Shown: in pieces, positions 35,340-43,985 of the stretch
How positions within the stretch are numbered: position 1 is the first letter of the stretch
How the letters are laid out: every line of letters begins with the position of its first letter
Source: Anaerocolumna sp. AGMB13025
GTDB taxonomy: Bacteria; Bacillota; Clostridia; Lachnospirales; Lachnospiraceae
Assembly (NCBI RefSeq): GCF_029689925.1
Contig: NZ_CP121445.1
Location: forward strand, 5,440,501-5,504,500
Length of the DNA: 64,000 bases
Direction of reading: 5' to 3'
Program-made: the position numbers and the translations under genes
The notes under the pieces: model-generated
What the model was told of the DNA's origin: nothing
Seen by the model: the letters and a program-made list of their open reading frames with translations, nothing else
Database searches by the model: none

Positions 35340-35716
35340 TATAGCCCCCCTGCCCTTCGGTAAAATTCTTTGAATGCATTCTTGCAAAATTCTTTTTGGT
35401 TTCCGTCAATCCAATCATCAAACCAGTGTGCTTTTGCGTTAGGGTTCTCCATCGTTTGAAAATCATATTCCGGATGATAATACAGCCGGCGGGCATATGG
35501 GGTTGATGATATCAGGGATACCTTGCCTTTTGAACTTTCAGTATAATCTACAAAGGAGCTTTCATTCTGTAAGTTACCAGTATCCCTGGGCATTACCTGC
35601 GCCTGGACAACTTCAGTATGTAACGCTTCTGCAGTCTGTTCCAAGGCTGTTACTTGGGCTCTTGTGAGCTGCTTGATTTTCTGGGTATTAATTGTTATCT
35701 TTGAATTTACTTTCAT
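35339..35716 (-). CDS. Minor capsid / head-tail joining protein (HK97 gp10-like position)
   Basis: This 125-residue protein (VNSKITINTQKIKQLTRAQV; MPRDTGNLQNESSFVDY; ending AHWFDDWIDGNQKEFCKNAF) matches Minor_capsid_2-type proteins of Firmicute phages. DTGNLQNS-type motifs are typical of the gp10 head-tail joining group. It overlaps both neighbours by a few bases, a tightly coupled head-completion block. Confidence 0.78.
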   Translation of the reverse strand: MKVNSKITINTQKIKQLTRAQVTALEQTAEALHTEVVQAQVMPRDTGNLQNESSFVDYTESSKGKVSLISSTPYARRLYYHPEYDFQTMENPNAKAHWFDDWIDGNQKEFCKNAFKEFYRRAGGL

Positions 35717-36054
35717 CACATCAGCTCCAATTTACTGTAATTAACTGTACCATCCGGATTCCTTGCCTTCGTTCCCTGAAAGAATGTCCGTTTTACCCCA
35801 TGTACAGTAGCGGTACCTCCGCTTAAGGTTGGTAAGTCCGGAGCAATATCTCCCGGAAATAGGGCAATACCACTAAGCTGTATAAGCTTCTTTTCGGCTG
35901 TTAATACCGTTTTAGCGGTATCCTGATAATTGCATTTTGTTTCAATCACCGTTGGATTGTATGGATCCCCATATTTATCTACCCCTTCCGGAGTGATTTC
36001 CACATGGATGGGTGTCTTACAAAATCGCTTATCAACTAAGCATGGATACTTCAT
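35716..36054 (-). CDS. Minor capsid protein
   Basis: This 112-residue protein starts MKYPCLVDKRFCKTPIHVEI at the ATG overlapping the previous stop (TGATG). It matches the small minor capsid proteins that follow the connector gene in this phage type and probably acts as the head stopper. Longer in-frame starts up to 36096 would intrude into the connector gene. Confidence 0.75.
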   Translation of the reverse strand: MKYPCLVDKRFCKTPIHVEITPEGVDKYGDPYNPTVIETKCNYQDTAKTVLTAEKKLIQLSGIALFPGDIAPDLPTLSGGTATVHGVKRTFFQGTKARNPDGTVNYSKLELM

Positions 36055-36446
36055 CACCGCACCCCCAGACTTGACCGACATAACCCAGTTTGACAAAGCT
36101 TATGATAAATATCTGCTTTGATAGCAACTCCGTTCTGAATTTTAAGATTCCAGCCTTCCTCTAAAGACAATGATACCCCGTTGATTCCGTAGTTTTTCAA
36201 TACAGTCTCAATATAATCAGCATTCTCATATTCAAAGTCAGCCAGCTCACTGCAGCACTCTTTTATAATATCCTGCTGAAACTCAGTTAACCTAAAAATA
36301 CCCCTACCCACAATACGATTATAGGTAAGAGCATCTATATGCCTGCTGGCTTGCTTTAAAGCTTTTCCAAGGTCATCTGCAGGAATTACCGCTCCATGGT
36401 ACTCACTATTATAGTAGCTAGTATCTGCATAGGGTTCATAAGCCAT
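36054..36446 (-). CDS. Head-tail connector / adaptor protein
   Basis: This 130-residue, mainly helical protein (ADDLGKALKQASRHIDALTY, FQQDIIKECCSELADFEYEN) fits the gp6/gp15-type adaptor that binds the portal. It follows the small HeH/LEM-type gene and overlaps the next minor capsid gene. Confidence 0.75.
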   Translation of the reverse strand: MAYEPYADTSYYNSEYHGAVIPADDLGKALKQASRHIDALTYNRIVGRGIFRLTEFQQDIIKECCSELADFEYENADYIETVLKNYGINGVSLSLEEGWNLKIQNGVAIKADIYHKLCQTGLCRSSLGVR

Positions 36447-36454
36447 AGAATCAC

Positions 36455-36781
36455 CTACGCTTTCTGGGCTGACCTGATCTTTTTAAGGATGCCATCCTGG
36501 GATGTTGCCTGACCTAAGTCAATATTGTGTTCTGCAGCGTATACTTTAAGCTGCTCTATATCCATATCCCCAAGTCCATCGCCTGCAAGCTTCTCATATG
36601 CATCCATTAAGTCCTTGTGAGCAGCTTCCAGCTCCGCATACTTTTCATAAGGCACTGTTTTACCTTGGCCATAAGCAATCACATTGCCCTCTTCATCTCG
36701 GATATCATATCCAAGCGCAATATAATGAGCCTTTTGTGTTTCATCAATCGTATATTCTTTATTATCTTTTAAAGCTTTCAT
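36455..36781 (-). CDS. Small head protein with HeH/LEM-like C-terminus
   Basis: This 108-residue protein begins MKALKDNKEYTIDETQKAHY after AGGAGGG. The C-terminal 35 residues (MDIEQLKVYAAEHNIDLGQA, then GILKKIRSAQKA) look like a HeH/LEM or SAP-like helix-extended loop-helix fold, frequent in small phage head proteins. It lies just after the capsid gene. Role in packaging or decoration is a guess. Confidence 0.7.
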   Translation of the reverse strand: MKALKDNKEYTIDETQKAHYIALGYDIRDEEGNVIAYGQGKTVPYEKYAELEAAHKDLMDAYEKLAGDGLGDMDIEQLKVYAAEHNIDLGQATSQDGILKKIRSAQKA

Positions 36782-36791
36782 ACAATCCCTC

Positions 36792-37676
36792 CTAAGCACT
36801 TACATTTATTGCACAACCAGAAACTTTCCTTTCTAACAAGAATAAGTCTCCAAAATTACGGTTCTGATACAGGTATCCATCTGCTGTCCTGGAATCGGTT
36901 CCCGGTGTAAATAACTTTATATAGCTGTATCTATCACGGCAAACAACGCAGGATGTGTGGATTAAGATCCAGTTAATCTGCTTCGCTGTAGAAGCTGCCG
37001 TACATCCGTCCGTAAAGTCATAAGCGGTTTTCAATCTGGCAGCTGGTACCATTCTGATTTCCACATCATCAAGGCTATGTACATTACGGTTAATGGTAGA
37101 TGCAGTATTTACTGTCATTGTTCTCTGAATGCCCTCTGCCTGTTTTACAACCTTATTCATAGATGGTGTGACATAAAGGACTCTGCCTTCCTGGGGAACG
37201 CCGGCTTCATCCATAATAGCCATTTCTTCGTCAAAGGCTTCCAGAAAGTTTGCTGCAGCAATAACCGTTGTATTGATTCTCCCCGAATAATTAGTTAATT
37301 CAGAAAACAGTTTAGAGAAACGATAGGAATCTTTCTCTGGAATAGCCTGCTCTGTTTCAAAAGTATTCTGGATATTCGCTACAGATAAAGTGAGGTTGGT
37401 CTCATCGATATCCATCGGATCCACAAAGAACTCAATGTCTCTGTCATGGGATAGTTTCTTTGCCTCCCAGTCATTACTTAAGGTACCAGAATTAAAGCCT
37501 GCAGTTCTGGTATGGTCCTTATAGCCACTCACCGTCATACGTGGTAATTTAATTACCTGGGCATTAATAAATTGTACCTGTGTATTGCTCTTAGTTAATG
37601 CATCAGAGCATAACTCCTTTTCATATTTCTGTTGCAAAAAATTTGTAAATTGTGTTGCATAATCATATACTGGCAT
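36792..37676 (-). CDS. Major capsid protein
   Basis: This 294-residue protein directly follows the scaffold gene and is the main head candidate. Typical segments are LPRMTVSGYKDHTRTAGFNSG, VDETNLTLSVANI-like IDETNLTLSVANIQNTFE, and the C-terminal FTPGTDSRTADGYLYQNRNF. It fits the HK97-fold capsids of clostridial siphophages. AAAAGGAG precedes the ATG. Confidence 0.88.
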   Translation of the reverse strand: MPVYDYATQFTNFLQQKYEKELCSDALTKSNTQVQFINAQVIKLPRMTVSGYKDHTRTAGFNSGTLSNDWEAKKLSHDRDIEFFVDPMDIDETNLTLSVANIQNTFETEQAIPEKDSYRFSKLFSELTNYSGRINTTVIAAANFLEAFDEEMAIMDEAGVPQEGRVLYVTPSMNKVVKQAEGIQRTMTVNTASTINRNVHSLDDVEIRMVPAARLKTAYDFTDGCTAASTAKQINWILIHTSCVVCRDRYSYIKLFTPGTDSRTADGYLYQNRNFGDLFLLERKVSGCAINVSA

Positions 37677-37692
37677 ATATTATCTCCTTTTC

Positions 37693-38313
37693 TTATTTTA
37701 TTCCGAATGCAGCCTTTAAAGCCGCTTCGTCTGCTTGATTATTCTGTCCGCCGGCAGCTCCCCCGATCTGGAAGCCCTGGTTCGATCCAGCTACCGGTTT
37801 TAGCTGTGGTATGTCCTCCAGCACTTTATTCAGAGCATTTTTAATCGCCTCTTGATTTATCTTACCGTCTTGTCCTTTAACGCTGCTTAAGTCAGCCATT
37901 TTTAGGACGTAGGGAAGAGTTTTTGCATCAATACCAAGTCCTACTGCTTCAAGGGTAGCCACCTTGTCAACTTCTGCTTTTTCAGCTGCAGCCTGTGCCT
38001 GAGTAAGCTGAGTCTGAATAGCGTTTACATCGGGATTATTCTTTGCTTTTTCAGTCTTAAATGCCTGCATTGCCTGTGTAGCCTCTTCCTGGCTTAATCC
38101 CTGTTGTTTAAAATAGTTTTTGAGGATTGTATCCTCTGTAACAGTCTGCTTTCCAGAAATGATACTGGCAAGCTTATCATAATCAAATGCAGGGGCAGTC
38201 CCCTGCTGGTTCTGCTGTTGCTGTGTCTGCTGATTATTGGAATCGCCCTGGCCAGAAGCTCCATCTCCTTCAGCAAAGAATTGTAATTTCATTGGTAATA
38301 GTGTTTTTTTCAT
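37693..38313 (-). CDS. Scaffold protein (GP20-like)
   Basis: This 206-residue protein opens with MKLQFFAE at residue 8, a hallmark of Firmicute phage scaffolds. It then has a Gln/Asn-rich stretch and a long helix (QTQLTQAQAAAEKAEVDKVA). It directs capsid assembly. GAAAGGAG precedes the ATG at 38313. Upstream are three 18-bp direct repeats and two terminators, so its transcription may be set apart from the genes before it. Confidence 0.85.
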   Translation of the reverse strand: MKKTLLPMKLQFFAEGDGASGQGDSNNQQTQQQQNQQGTAPAFDYDKLASIISGKQTVTEDTILKNYFKQQGLSQEEATQAMQAFKTEKAKNNPDVNAIQTQLTQAQAAAEKAEVDKVATLEAVGLGIDAKTLPYVLKMADLSSVKGQDGKINQEAIKNALNKVLEDIPQLKPVAGSNQGFQIGGAAGGQNNQADEAALKAAFGIK

Positions 38314-38329
38314 AACTTTCTGCTCCTTT

Positions 38330-38398
38330 CAGTTGTTAGAGTGTCTCTCTGATCAGTTTTATGGGTGTCTCCCAGGTTAACAGTTTTCAGTGTGTCTC
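38330..38398 (-). repeat. Three 18-bp direct repeats upstream of the scaffold gene
   Basis: On the minus strand GAGACACNCTNAAAACTG-like copies lie at 38381-38398, 38354-38371 and 38330-38347 (spacing 27 and 24). They sit between the double terminator and the scaffold ribosome site. They may be protein-binding or RNA-processing sites that govern capsid gene expression. Confidence 0.65.
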
Positions 38399-38440
38399 AC
38401 ATCTGCATCTTTTAGAGTCATAAGCATTTTGGACATAAGA

Positions 38441-38464
38441 AAAAGCCGTATTGCTACGACTTTT
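38441..38464 (-). terminator. Second of two tandem terminators
   Basis: On the minus strand AAAAGTCGTA GCAA TACGGCTTTT makes a 10-bp stem with one G-U pair and a GNRA-type loop, followed by T residues. With the hairpin at 38475-38507 it forms a double stop in the middle of the late genes. Confidence 0.8.
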
Positions 38465-38474
38465 GAATATAAAA

Positions 38475-38507
38475 ATACCACCTAACCATTTAACTGATTG
38501 GTGGTAT
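38475..38507 (-). terminator. Terminator at the end of the candidate immunity gene
   Basis: ATACCACC and GGTGGTAT pair across a 17-nt loop, and the minus-strand run after it is TTTTTATATT. The stem begins at the stop codon of the 74-residue gene at 38507. Confidence 0.75.
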
Positions 38508-38731
38508 TAATAAATTACTAACTTCTCACATATTTCATTTAATGGTTTTCCATCAATAAAAGGATCCGCCATCATATCATCCAGACTTTTATAATCCCTG
38601 GTCTCATCATCAAACATAAACGATATATTATCGCGGGCAAATGGACATATACTTCCTTCTTTGCCGTCATACTCAATATTTACATCCTGTAACATATCCA
38701 AAATCCACTCTTTTAGCTCACTGGCCTTCAT
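38507..38731 (-). CDS. Candidate immunity protein for the MuF C-terminal domain
   Basis: This 74-residue acidic protein (MKASELKEWILDMLQDVNIE; PFARDNISFMFDDETRDY; SLDDMMADPFIDGKPLNEIC) has no family I recognise. Its start overlaps the MuF stop by 4 nt (ATGA), so the two are coupled. Small acidic proteins directly after a toxin-tipped structural gene are typical immunity factors. Function is inferred from place and size only; a head accessory role is the alternative. Confidence 0.55.
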   Translation of the reverse strand: MKASELKEWILDMLQDVNIEYDGKEGSICPFARDNISFMFDDETRDYKSLDDMMADPFIDGKPLNEICEKLVIY

Positions 38732-40263
38732 AATATATCTCCATTCTCCTTTCTTTCAATTTCGGTCATTTCCCTGGTGCTTTTTCCTTTTATCTTGCCA
38801 TCTTCCCAATCGTAAACATGCGCATGTTCACCGGTTTCTCCATAAGGGTGATTCTTGGGTTGAGCATGGTTTCCGGAATGTATTTGCTTAACCATCCTTG
38901 AATTTTCATCATAAATGGTTCTGTTGATATAGGTTATGCCCTTCTTTGTTTCGGTAGTTTCAAGCACTGCGTAGGGTTTTAATTCTTTAGGAATTTTATA
39001 TTCCTTGTCATTTTTATGGTCATCCGTAACAATAATGTTCCCACTATCATTATATCGGTATTTACTGTATTTATCAATATAATCTTGGTTTTCTTTCTGC
39101 AATTTTTCCAGTGTTTTACCGGTCAGATTGAGATTTTTAGTGCTATAAGCATTTGAATCTTTTCTAAGAATATTGTCATTCTCGGATATTAATATATCAT
39201 TTCTGGTTTGCCACTCTACCCGCTTATCCTTGTAATACTTCTGATTATCATTATCCAGTGAACCCTCTTCCAGCATTTTATACCTTCGAACCATACGTTC
39301 ATTATATTTTTGCTGCTGTTCAAGCCTATAATTCTCTGCAATCCGGTCTATGTCGGTCTGGCTCATCTTCTTAGGTGGTGTCGTTATCCCTTCAAAATAA
39401 GTTGTATGACTATCTTTGCAGTTTGGATGATATAAGCCGTTAGCAATAGCTGAGCTAAGCAAGGGATAATCCCCGTCAGAAGCCTTTCCACCACTCCATA
39501 CATCATCAATAAAAACTTTACCTACAAACGGTAGGCATCTTGGGCAGGCAGCACCACGTTTATTAACGATTACAGTGGTAATTCCCCATTCCCGACGTTT
39601 CTCACCCTCCCCGGTCAGATATGCCCTCTTACCAGCCGTTTTTAATGCCATTCTAGCATAATAAGCCATTGCTACCCTGGCACCGTTTTTATATTCGATG
39701 CAGTTAATACCAGCCGTAAGGAAATCTTTTGAAGCCATATCGATTGCTTTTTCATAAGTCCCAGCTCCGGCATTCATATAAGCATGTGCAATAAATATAA
39801 TTTTACGGTACTGGTCATTCGCCATACGCAGCATAGCTATTTCTGCTCTCTGGAAATCCTGTTTCGTAGCCTTTATAAGTGCTTCCAGCTTTCTATCATT
39901 TAACCGGAAGAACTCTGCAGAAGTACGAACCCCTTTAGTAAGTGTTCTTGAAGACCTAAAGCCATTTTTTATAGCTTCCAGGATTTCTATTTCCTGATCC
40001 ATGCTGCCTTGCTGCCTGGCTTGATTGATTAAAGTATCAATCGAATTGTTTATGTAAGTAAAGTGCTTTTTAAAAACTTTCTGATTAGTTCTCTTATATT
40101 TTTCCAGAGCTTTAAGCTGTTCAGCCTGCCACATACTCCATTCCATATCCTCTGTGACTTCCTCAATCCGGTGCCGGCTCATGTTACGCATCATGGATTT
40201 AATCAGCTCTTCCTCTATGGCCGCAAAAGCTTCCTCAATATCATATTCATCCAAGGGTATCAC
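38728..40263 (-). CDS. MuF minor head protein with a C-terminal toxin-like extension
   Basis: This 511-residue protein has the MuF/minor head domain (about 150-310) with the Cys/His set RGAACPRCLPFVGKVF and GLYHPNCKDSHT. After it comes a charged coil (KKMSQTDIDRIAENYRLEQQ) and a separate C-terminal domain of about 130 residues ending with IHSGNHAQPKNHPYGETGEH and AHVYDWEDGKIKGKSTREM. MuF proteins enter with phage DNA and are known carriers of polymorphic toxins. The His-rich end could be catalytic. It lies between a small gene after portal and the candidate immunity gene, overlapping both. Confidence 0.82.
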   Translation of the reverse strand: MIPLDEYDIEEAFAAIEEELIKSMMRNMSRHRIEEVTEDMEWSMWQAEQLKALEKYKRTNQKVFKKHFTYINNSIDTLINQARQQGSMDQEIEILEAIKNGFRSSRTLTKGVRTSAEFFRLNDRKLEALIKATKQDFQRAEIAMLRMANDQYRKIIFIAHAYMNAGAGTYEKAIDMASKDFLTAGINCIEYKNGARVAMAYYARMALKTAGKRAYLTGEGEKRREWGITTVIVNKRGAACPRCLPFVGKVFIDDVWSGGKASDGDYPLLSSAIANGLYHPNCKDSHTTYFEGITTPPKKMSQTDIDRIAENYRLEQQQKYNERMVRRYKMLEEGSLDNDNQKYYKDKRVEWQTRNDILISENDNILRKDSNAYSTKNLNLTGKTLEKLQKENQDYIDKYSKYRYNDSGNIIVTDDHKNDKEYKIPKELKPYAVLETTETKKGITYINRTIYDENSRMVKQIHSGNHAQPKNHPYGETGEHAHVYDWEDGKIKGKSTREMTEIERKENGDIL

Positions 40264-40466
40264 CTGCCATTCGAATAAACCTTGTAACCTTGGGATTTAA
40301 ACTGCCTGGTTAAATACTTAAGTTGCGTTATACTATCGCATTTGTCCGCCCTAAGTTCTGCGTAGTCTTTCTTCTCCAGGGCATATATGCCGAATGGCAC
40401 CTGCTCAGACGCTATTTTTAGCAGCCCCTGGTATTCCGTTCTGCTCATCTGATATGTTCGCTTCAT
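40260..40466 (-). CDS. Small phage protein between portal and MuF genes
   Basis: This 68-residue protein (MKRTYQMSRTEYQGLLKIAS onward) starts inside the 3' end of the portal gene (62-nt overlap, another frame) and its stop overlaps the MuF start (ATGA). GGTAAAGGTA precedes the ATG at 40466; a start at 40490 is possible. The basic C-terminus KSQGYKVYSNGR is all that stands out. Function unknown. Confidence 0.65.
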   Translation of the reverse strand: MKRTYQMSRTEYQGLLKIASEQVPFGIYALEKKDYAELRADKCDSITQLKYLTRQFKSQGYKVYSNGR

Positions 40467-41955
40467 TACCTTTACCTTCATCCAGTTCAACTCCCTCCAT
40501 GTTTACCGCCGGCTCTTCCATTTCCGCTATTCCCTGTTCTGCTTTAAGCCGCTTAACCTCCTCTGCTTTCCACTCATCATCCTTGGAATCACCATACAGT
40601 TCTTCTACACAAGCCTCAATGCTCATGATTCCCTGTGTCTTACCTTTGCCTACTGTTTCAACCTGGCTTTCGAAAGAAGGGTTAGCATATTCTCCGAAAG
40701 GAACTTCGACTTCAAGATCCTTCACTGCTTTCTTATTCCAGGTATCCCATGCTTTCATTACTGTGTTAATCAGCTTTGGAAGCGTATTTTGCATAGCTTC
40801 TACAATCTTATTCCTGGTGTAGAGCGTCGCCTTCTCCTTTTCCCTCTGTGCCTCTGCATTGTCAAGTTTCTTTACATCAATACCTAATGTGCTTGGACTA
40901 ATCAGACCTTGTAAGCATAAATCCAAAGCGGTTATATAAGTACTTAGGTAGCTCTCATGAGGTATATCACCCTGAATCAGCTTAATCTCCTTTGTTGCCT
41001 TTTCGCTCATCGGACTATCTGTCTGTATGTAACTATTATCGAAAGCATTTGGCTTTAATACCTCACCTGTATTCGGATTCCGTGGTAGCATATCCTCCGG
41101 GATATATTCCTTGGTCCGGTTCTTCCTGAGGGCATCCATCCATTGTGACCAGGCTTCATCGAAGGAATCGAAATTATCTGTTTTCCCATCAAAGATACTT
41201 TTACCGCGCCCCTTCCACTTACTGGACTTAAATATCTTAAATGGGATAGCCATACAAAAAGGATCTGCCCAGGTCACTGGCTTTAACCCGGCTGTCTGAG
41301 GTATGGAAGTAATCTCAACTTCTTTTCCGCTATACTGCAGAGAATAATTTATATAGCCGTATCCATAAGTCTCTAAAAGCATATATTCTTTAGAATCCTG
41401 CGCATAGACCGTTTTAAAGATTACCTCTTTCACCCTGCCCCTGTCATAATTAATATCAATCTTATTACCAGGGTAAAACTCTATGATAGGAAACTTACTA
41501 AGAACCGTGTCAAAGCTGATTTTAAAGGCTCCATCACCGATATATAACGTTTCTGTCAGTGCATCGGCTACCAATTCAGTAAAGCTATTATCCTCCGCTA
41601 TCTCTTCCCATTCTGCTTGCCGGCTGTCTGTAATCTTTATGTCGTTCATATCTGCCACAACCAGAGAGGTAAGAACTTCCGTTATCATGCCCGGCAGCCC
41701 CGTATGTATTTTCCGGATTTCAAGACCTGGGGTGGAAGTGGCTGCCCAGAATCTTGTCTTGTCACCAGGCATCTGACCATAGAGCTGTGACAGCTCCTCT
41801 GAATCACCTCTATACCATATCCGGTTCTTAATCGCATTGGATTCATAATCCAGTGTTTCACGAATATGAAATACACTTTGCTGTGCCGGCTCGATCCGGA
41901 GCCAGCTTCTGATTCCAGATTTGATTTTCTCAGTCATATTGTCTAACCACCTCAT
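40405..41955 (-). CDS. Phage portal protein (SPP1 gp6-like)
   Basis: This 516-residue protein lies between the large terminase and head genes. MTEKIKSGIRSWLRIEPAQ at the start, the ETLYIGDGAFKISFDTVLSK segment and the late LDNAEAQREKEKATLYTRNK helix fit portal proteins that form the 12-fold DNA channel. The C-terminus is Glu/Gly/Asn-rich. The start overlaps the terminase stop by 4 nt. Confidence 0.92.
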   Translation of the reverse strand: MRWLDNMTEKIKSGIRSWLRIEPAQQSVFHIRETLDYESNAIKNRIWYRGDSEELSQLYGQMPGDKTRFWAATSTPGLEIRKIHTGLPGMITEVLTSLVVADMNDIKITDSRQAEWEEIAEDNSFTELVADALTETLYIGDGAFKISFDTVLSKFPIIEFYPGNKIDINYDRGRVKEVIFKTVYAQDSKEYMLLETYGYGYINYSLQYSGKEVEITSIPQTAGLKPVTWADPFCMAIPFKIFKSSKWKGRGKSIFDGKTDNFDSFDEAWSQWMDALRKNRTKEYIPEDMLPRNPNTGEVLKPNAFDNSYIQTDSPMSEKATKEIKLIQGDIPHESYLSTYITALDLCLQGLISPSTLGIDVKKLDNAEAQREKEKATLYTRNKIVEAMQNTLPKLINTVMKAWDTWNKKAVKDLEVEVPFGEYANPSFESQVETVGKGKTQGIMSIEACVEELYGDSKDDEWKAEEVKRLKAEQGIAEMEEPAVNMEGVELDEGKGNEANISDEQNGIPGAAKNSV

Positions 41956-43346
41956 TTCTTAACCACTCCTATCTTATCCCTATATGGGATCCAACCATAT
42001 TGTGTACTGTTTATCATGTGATCGTTCTTATCTTCCGGGGTATTATCCTTACCTTCTAACCAGCTGTATATTTCACTTTCAGATATAAAAACGGTACAGG
42101 TTTCAACCACATAAAATACAGGTTCTTTCCCTGCTTCATCGTCATAAGAAAGCCATCCTAACTGTAAAATAATACGGTCAATAATTTCTACTGCTTTATA
42201 CGCACCGTTGAACATATACATGCATTCAGGATGAGCCCGTTTATACTTCATGAACTCGGTTATCGTTGCCTGATCAGCTGAATCTATGAATACATTCTTC
42301 GCAAAGCCCCATTCTTTCCGGTTACGTTCCAGGAATGCAATGTAATTAACTACCGTATCCGATGGAGCTATTGGTATTTCAAGGCTGGCATTGTTATAAA
42401 CTTTTTCATCGAGTAGGACATATCTGCCTTTATTGGTTATTCCGGAAAATGACATTGCAATGGTATCCGGGCTTTCCTGAGAGTAGGAGGTATCCAGTCC
42501 GGATGTGAAGATAACAAAGTACTCTTCCTGGTGCCGGTCCTTCTGGATGAACTGTTTCGCCCACTCTTTTGATCTGACATGCCGCTTTCTATCAAAGTTG
42601 GAGAATATCAAACCGGTTGCCCTTCCTCTTAAACCCAGGATCTTATTCTTCCATAGCTTTGTACCCTTAGGTACATTAAGCTTTATCTGGGCTATCTTTT
42701 CCGGGGTCATCCCCAGGTTATCGGCAAAAGAAAAGAACCAATGCACCCAGCCGGGTTTCGGGTCTTCACTAAGCATATTATTTATTTCTTCCGGAGCATC
42801 TGCCCTGTACTCTGGTAATGGACGGCTGCAGTTGATATATTCCTTATACACTGGCAGGCTTGGATCATCTGGGTTAAGTGTTGCCATCATGTAATCACAA
42901 CGCATGGCAGCTTCTCTTACAAAGTCTATATCAGCCGTATTAATTTCATCTATGTACAGACAGCCGTATTGTCCACCTAAAGCCTTTTGCCACTTCTTTT
43001 TATCCCCATAACCCATGACATAAACCACTTTATCCCCATTACTTGTATGATAGAGGATATGAGGTATTTTTTCATCCTTGGTACCATTACCGTTATATTC
43101 TGTTAGGATCCCGAAGTCATCCACGATACCCAAATCCTTGTTAATGATATTTTTTTCAGCGGTACCGGTATCCTTTGCAGCTATGATGTGGTATTTCTTC
43201 TTACTCTCAGCCACCAGGAGCATGAACTTAAATATTCCTACCGTTGTCTTTCCGGCAGCTGTTGTCCCTTCCAGGAACTCAACCGGTGCAGAGTGTTTAA
43301 TAAAAGCCTTATACTTGTCAGACAGAATCAACTGTTCCTGGCTCAA
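41952..43346 (-). CDS. Terminase large subunit (PBSX type)
   Basis: This 464-residue packaging motor has Walker A GTTAAGKT (27-34), Walker B CLYIDEIN, a coupling segment MMATLNPDDP and a C-terminal RNase H-like nuclease domain with SGLDTSYSQESPDT and IDSADQATITEF acid residues. It moves and cuts DNA at the portal. It directly follows the small subunit gene (2-nt gap). Confidence 0.95.
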   Translation of the reverse strand: MSQEQLILSDKYKAFIKHSAPVEFLEGTTAAGKTTVGIFKFMLLVAESKKKYHIIAAKDTGTAEKNIINKDLGIVDDFGILTEYNGNGTKDEKIPHILYHTSNGDKVVYVMGYGDKKKWQKALGGQYGCLYIDEINTADIDFVREAAMRCDYMMATLNPDDPSLPVYKEYINCSRPLPEYRADAPEEINNMLSEDPKPGWVHWFFSFADNLGMTPEKIAQIKLNVPKGTKLWKNKILGLRGRATGLIFSNFDRKRHVRSKEWAKQFIQKDRHQEEYFVIFTSGLDTSYSQESPDTIAMSFSGITNKGRYVLLDEKVYNNASLEIPIAPSDTVVNYIAFLERNRKEWGFAKNVFIDSADQATITEFMKYKRAHPECMYMFNGAYKAVEIIDRIILQLGWLSYDDEAGKEPVFYVVETCTVFISESEIYSWLEGKDNTPEDKNDHMINSTQYGWIPYRDKIGVVKK

Positions 43347-43348
43347 TC

Positions 43349-43918
43349 TTAACCACCCCTTAGCTGTGCAATAACATTATCAAGCTTGCCCTTTTCTTCA
43401 TTCAGGTTAGTCAATTCAACCTTATCTTTAAACATACCTAAATGCCTGCCCAGGAGCTCCAGAGCCTTGACCTTATCACAGGTAGCAACCTCAATACCGT
43501 ACTTGCCTTCCTTGATTCCGGAAATGGCTTTCTTCTTCTCCTCAGTAAGTTTATCTGTAGGTATGACCTCCACCGACTTAAAGGTTTTGACCTTACCAGT
43601 GTCCGGATCAATAACATACTTGCCATGTGATATGATAGGCTCGTCTACCACCTTAGCAAAGTCGGATCCTTTTGAAAATGCAATGGCTGCAAGCTCAGTA
43701 AGGACCTTATCCTGAGTAATCTCTGTCCGCTTTTCACGGTCTTTCATCCTTTGTTGTATATATTCTGCAACCTTAACATTTCTTAACATTCTTGCACCGG
43801 CAGCCGCCGCTGTTTCGTCGTTCTTGCAGTTTTTATAGACAGCCTTATAAGCCCTGGTGGCATTAAGATCTATCAAATATTCATCTGCAAATAACTTCTG
43901 TTTATCTGTTAATGCCAT
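43349..43918 (-). CDS. Terminase small subunit
   Basis: This 189-residue protein has the N-terminal helix-turn-helix of small terminases: LTDKQKLFADEYLIDLNATR, then AYKAVYKNC and AAGARMLRNVKVAEYI. It recognises the packaging start, which is usually in or near its own gene, and loads the large subunit. GGAAGTGAG precedes the ATG. A terminator for the preceding cassette lies just upstream. Confidence 0.92.
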   Translation of the reverse strand: MALTDKQKLFADEYLIDLNATRAYKAVYKNCKNDETAAAAGARMLRNVKVAEYIQQRMKDREKRTEITQDKVLTELAAIAFSKGSDFAKVVDEPIISHGKYVIDPDTGKVKTFKSVEVIPTDKLTEEKKKAISGIKEGKYGIEVATCDKVKALELLGRHLGMFKDKVELTNLNEEKGKLDNVIAQLRGG

Positions 43919-43945
43919 TCAAGGCTCACTTCCTTTCAAAGAAAA

Positions 43946-43975
43946 AGCTTATAACACATAAGTTATAAGCTGTAA
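43946..43975 (-). terminator. Terminator of the 87-residue membrane protein cassette
   Basis: AGCTTATAAC and GTTATAAGCT form a perfect 10-bp stem with a 6-nt loop, followed on the minus strand by TTTTTC. It lies between the stop at 43986 and the small terminase start. Confidence 0.85.
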
Positions 43976-43985
43976 AAAATCTCTA

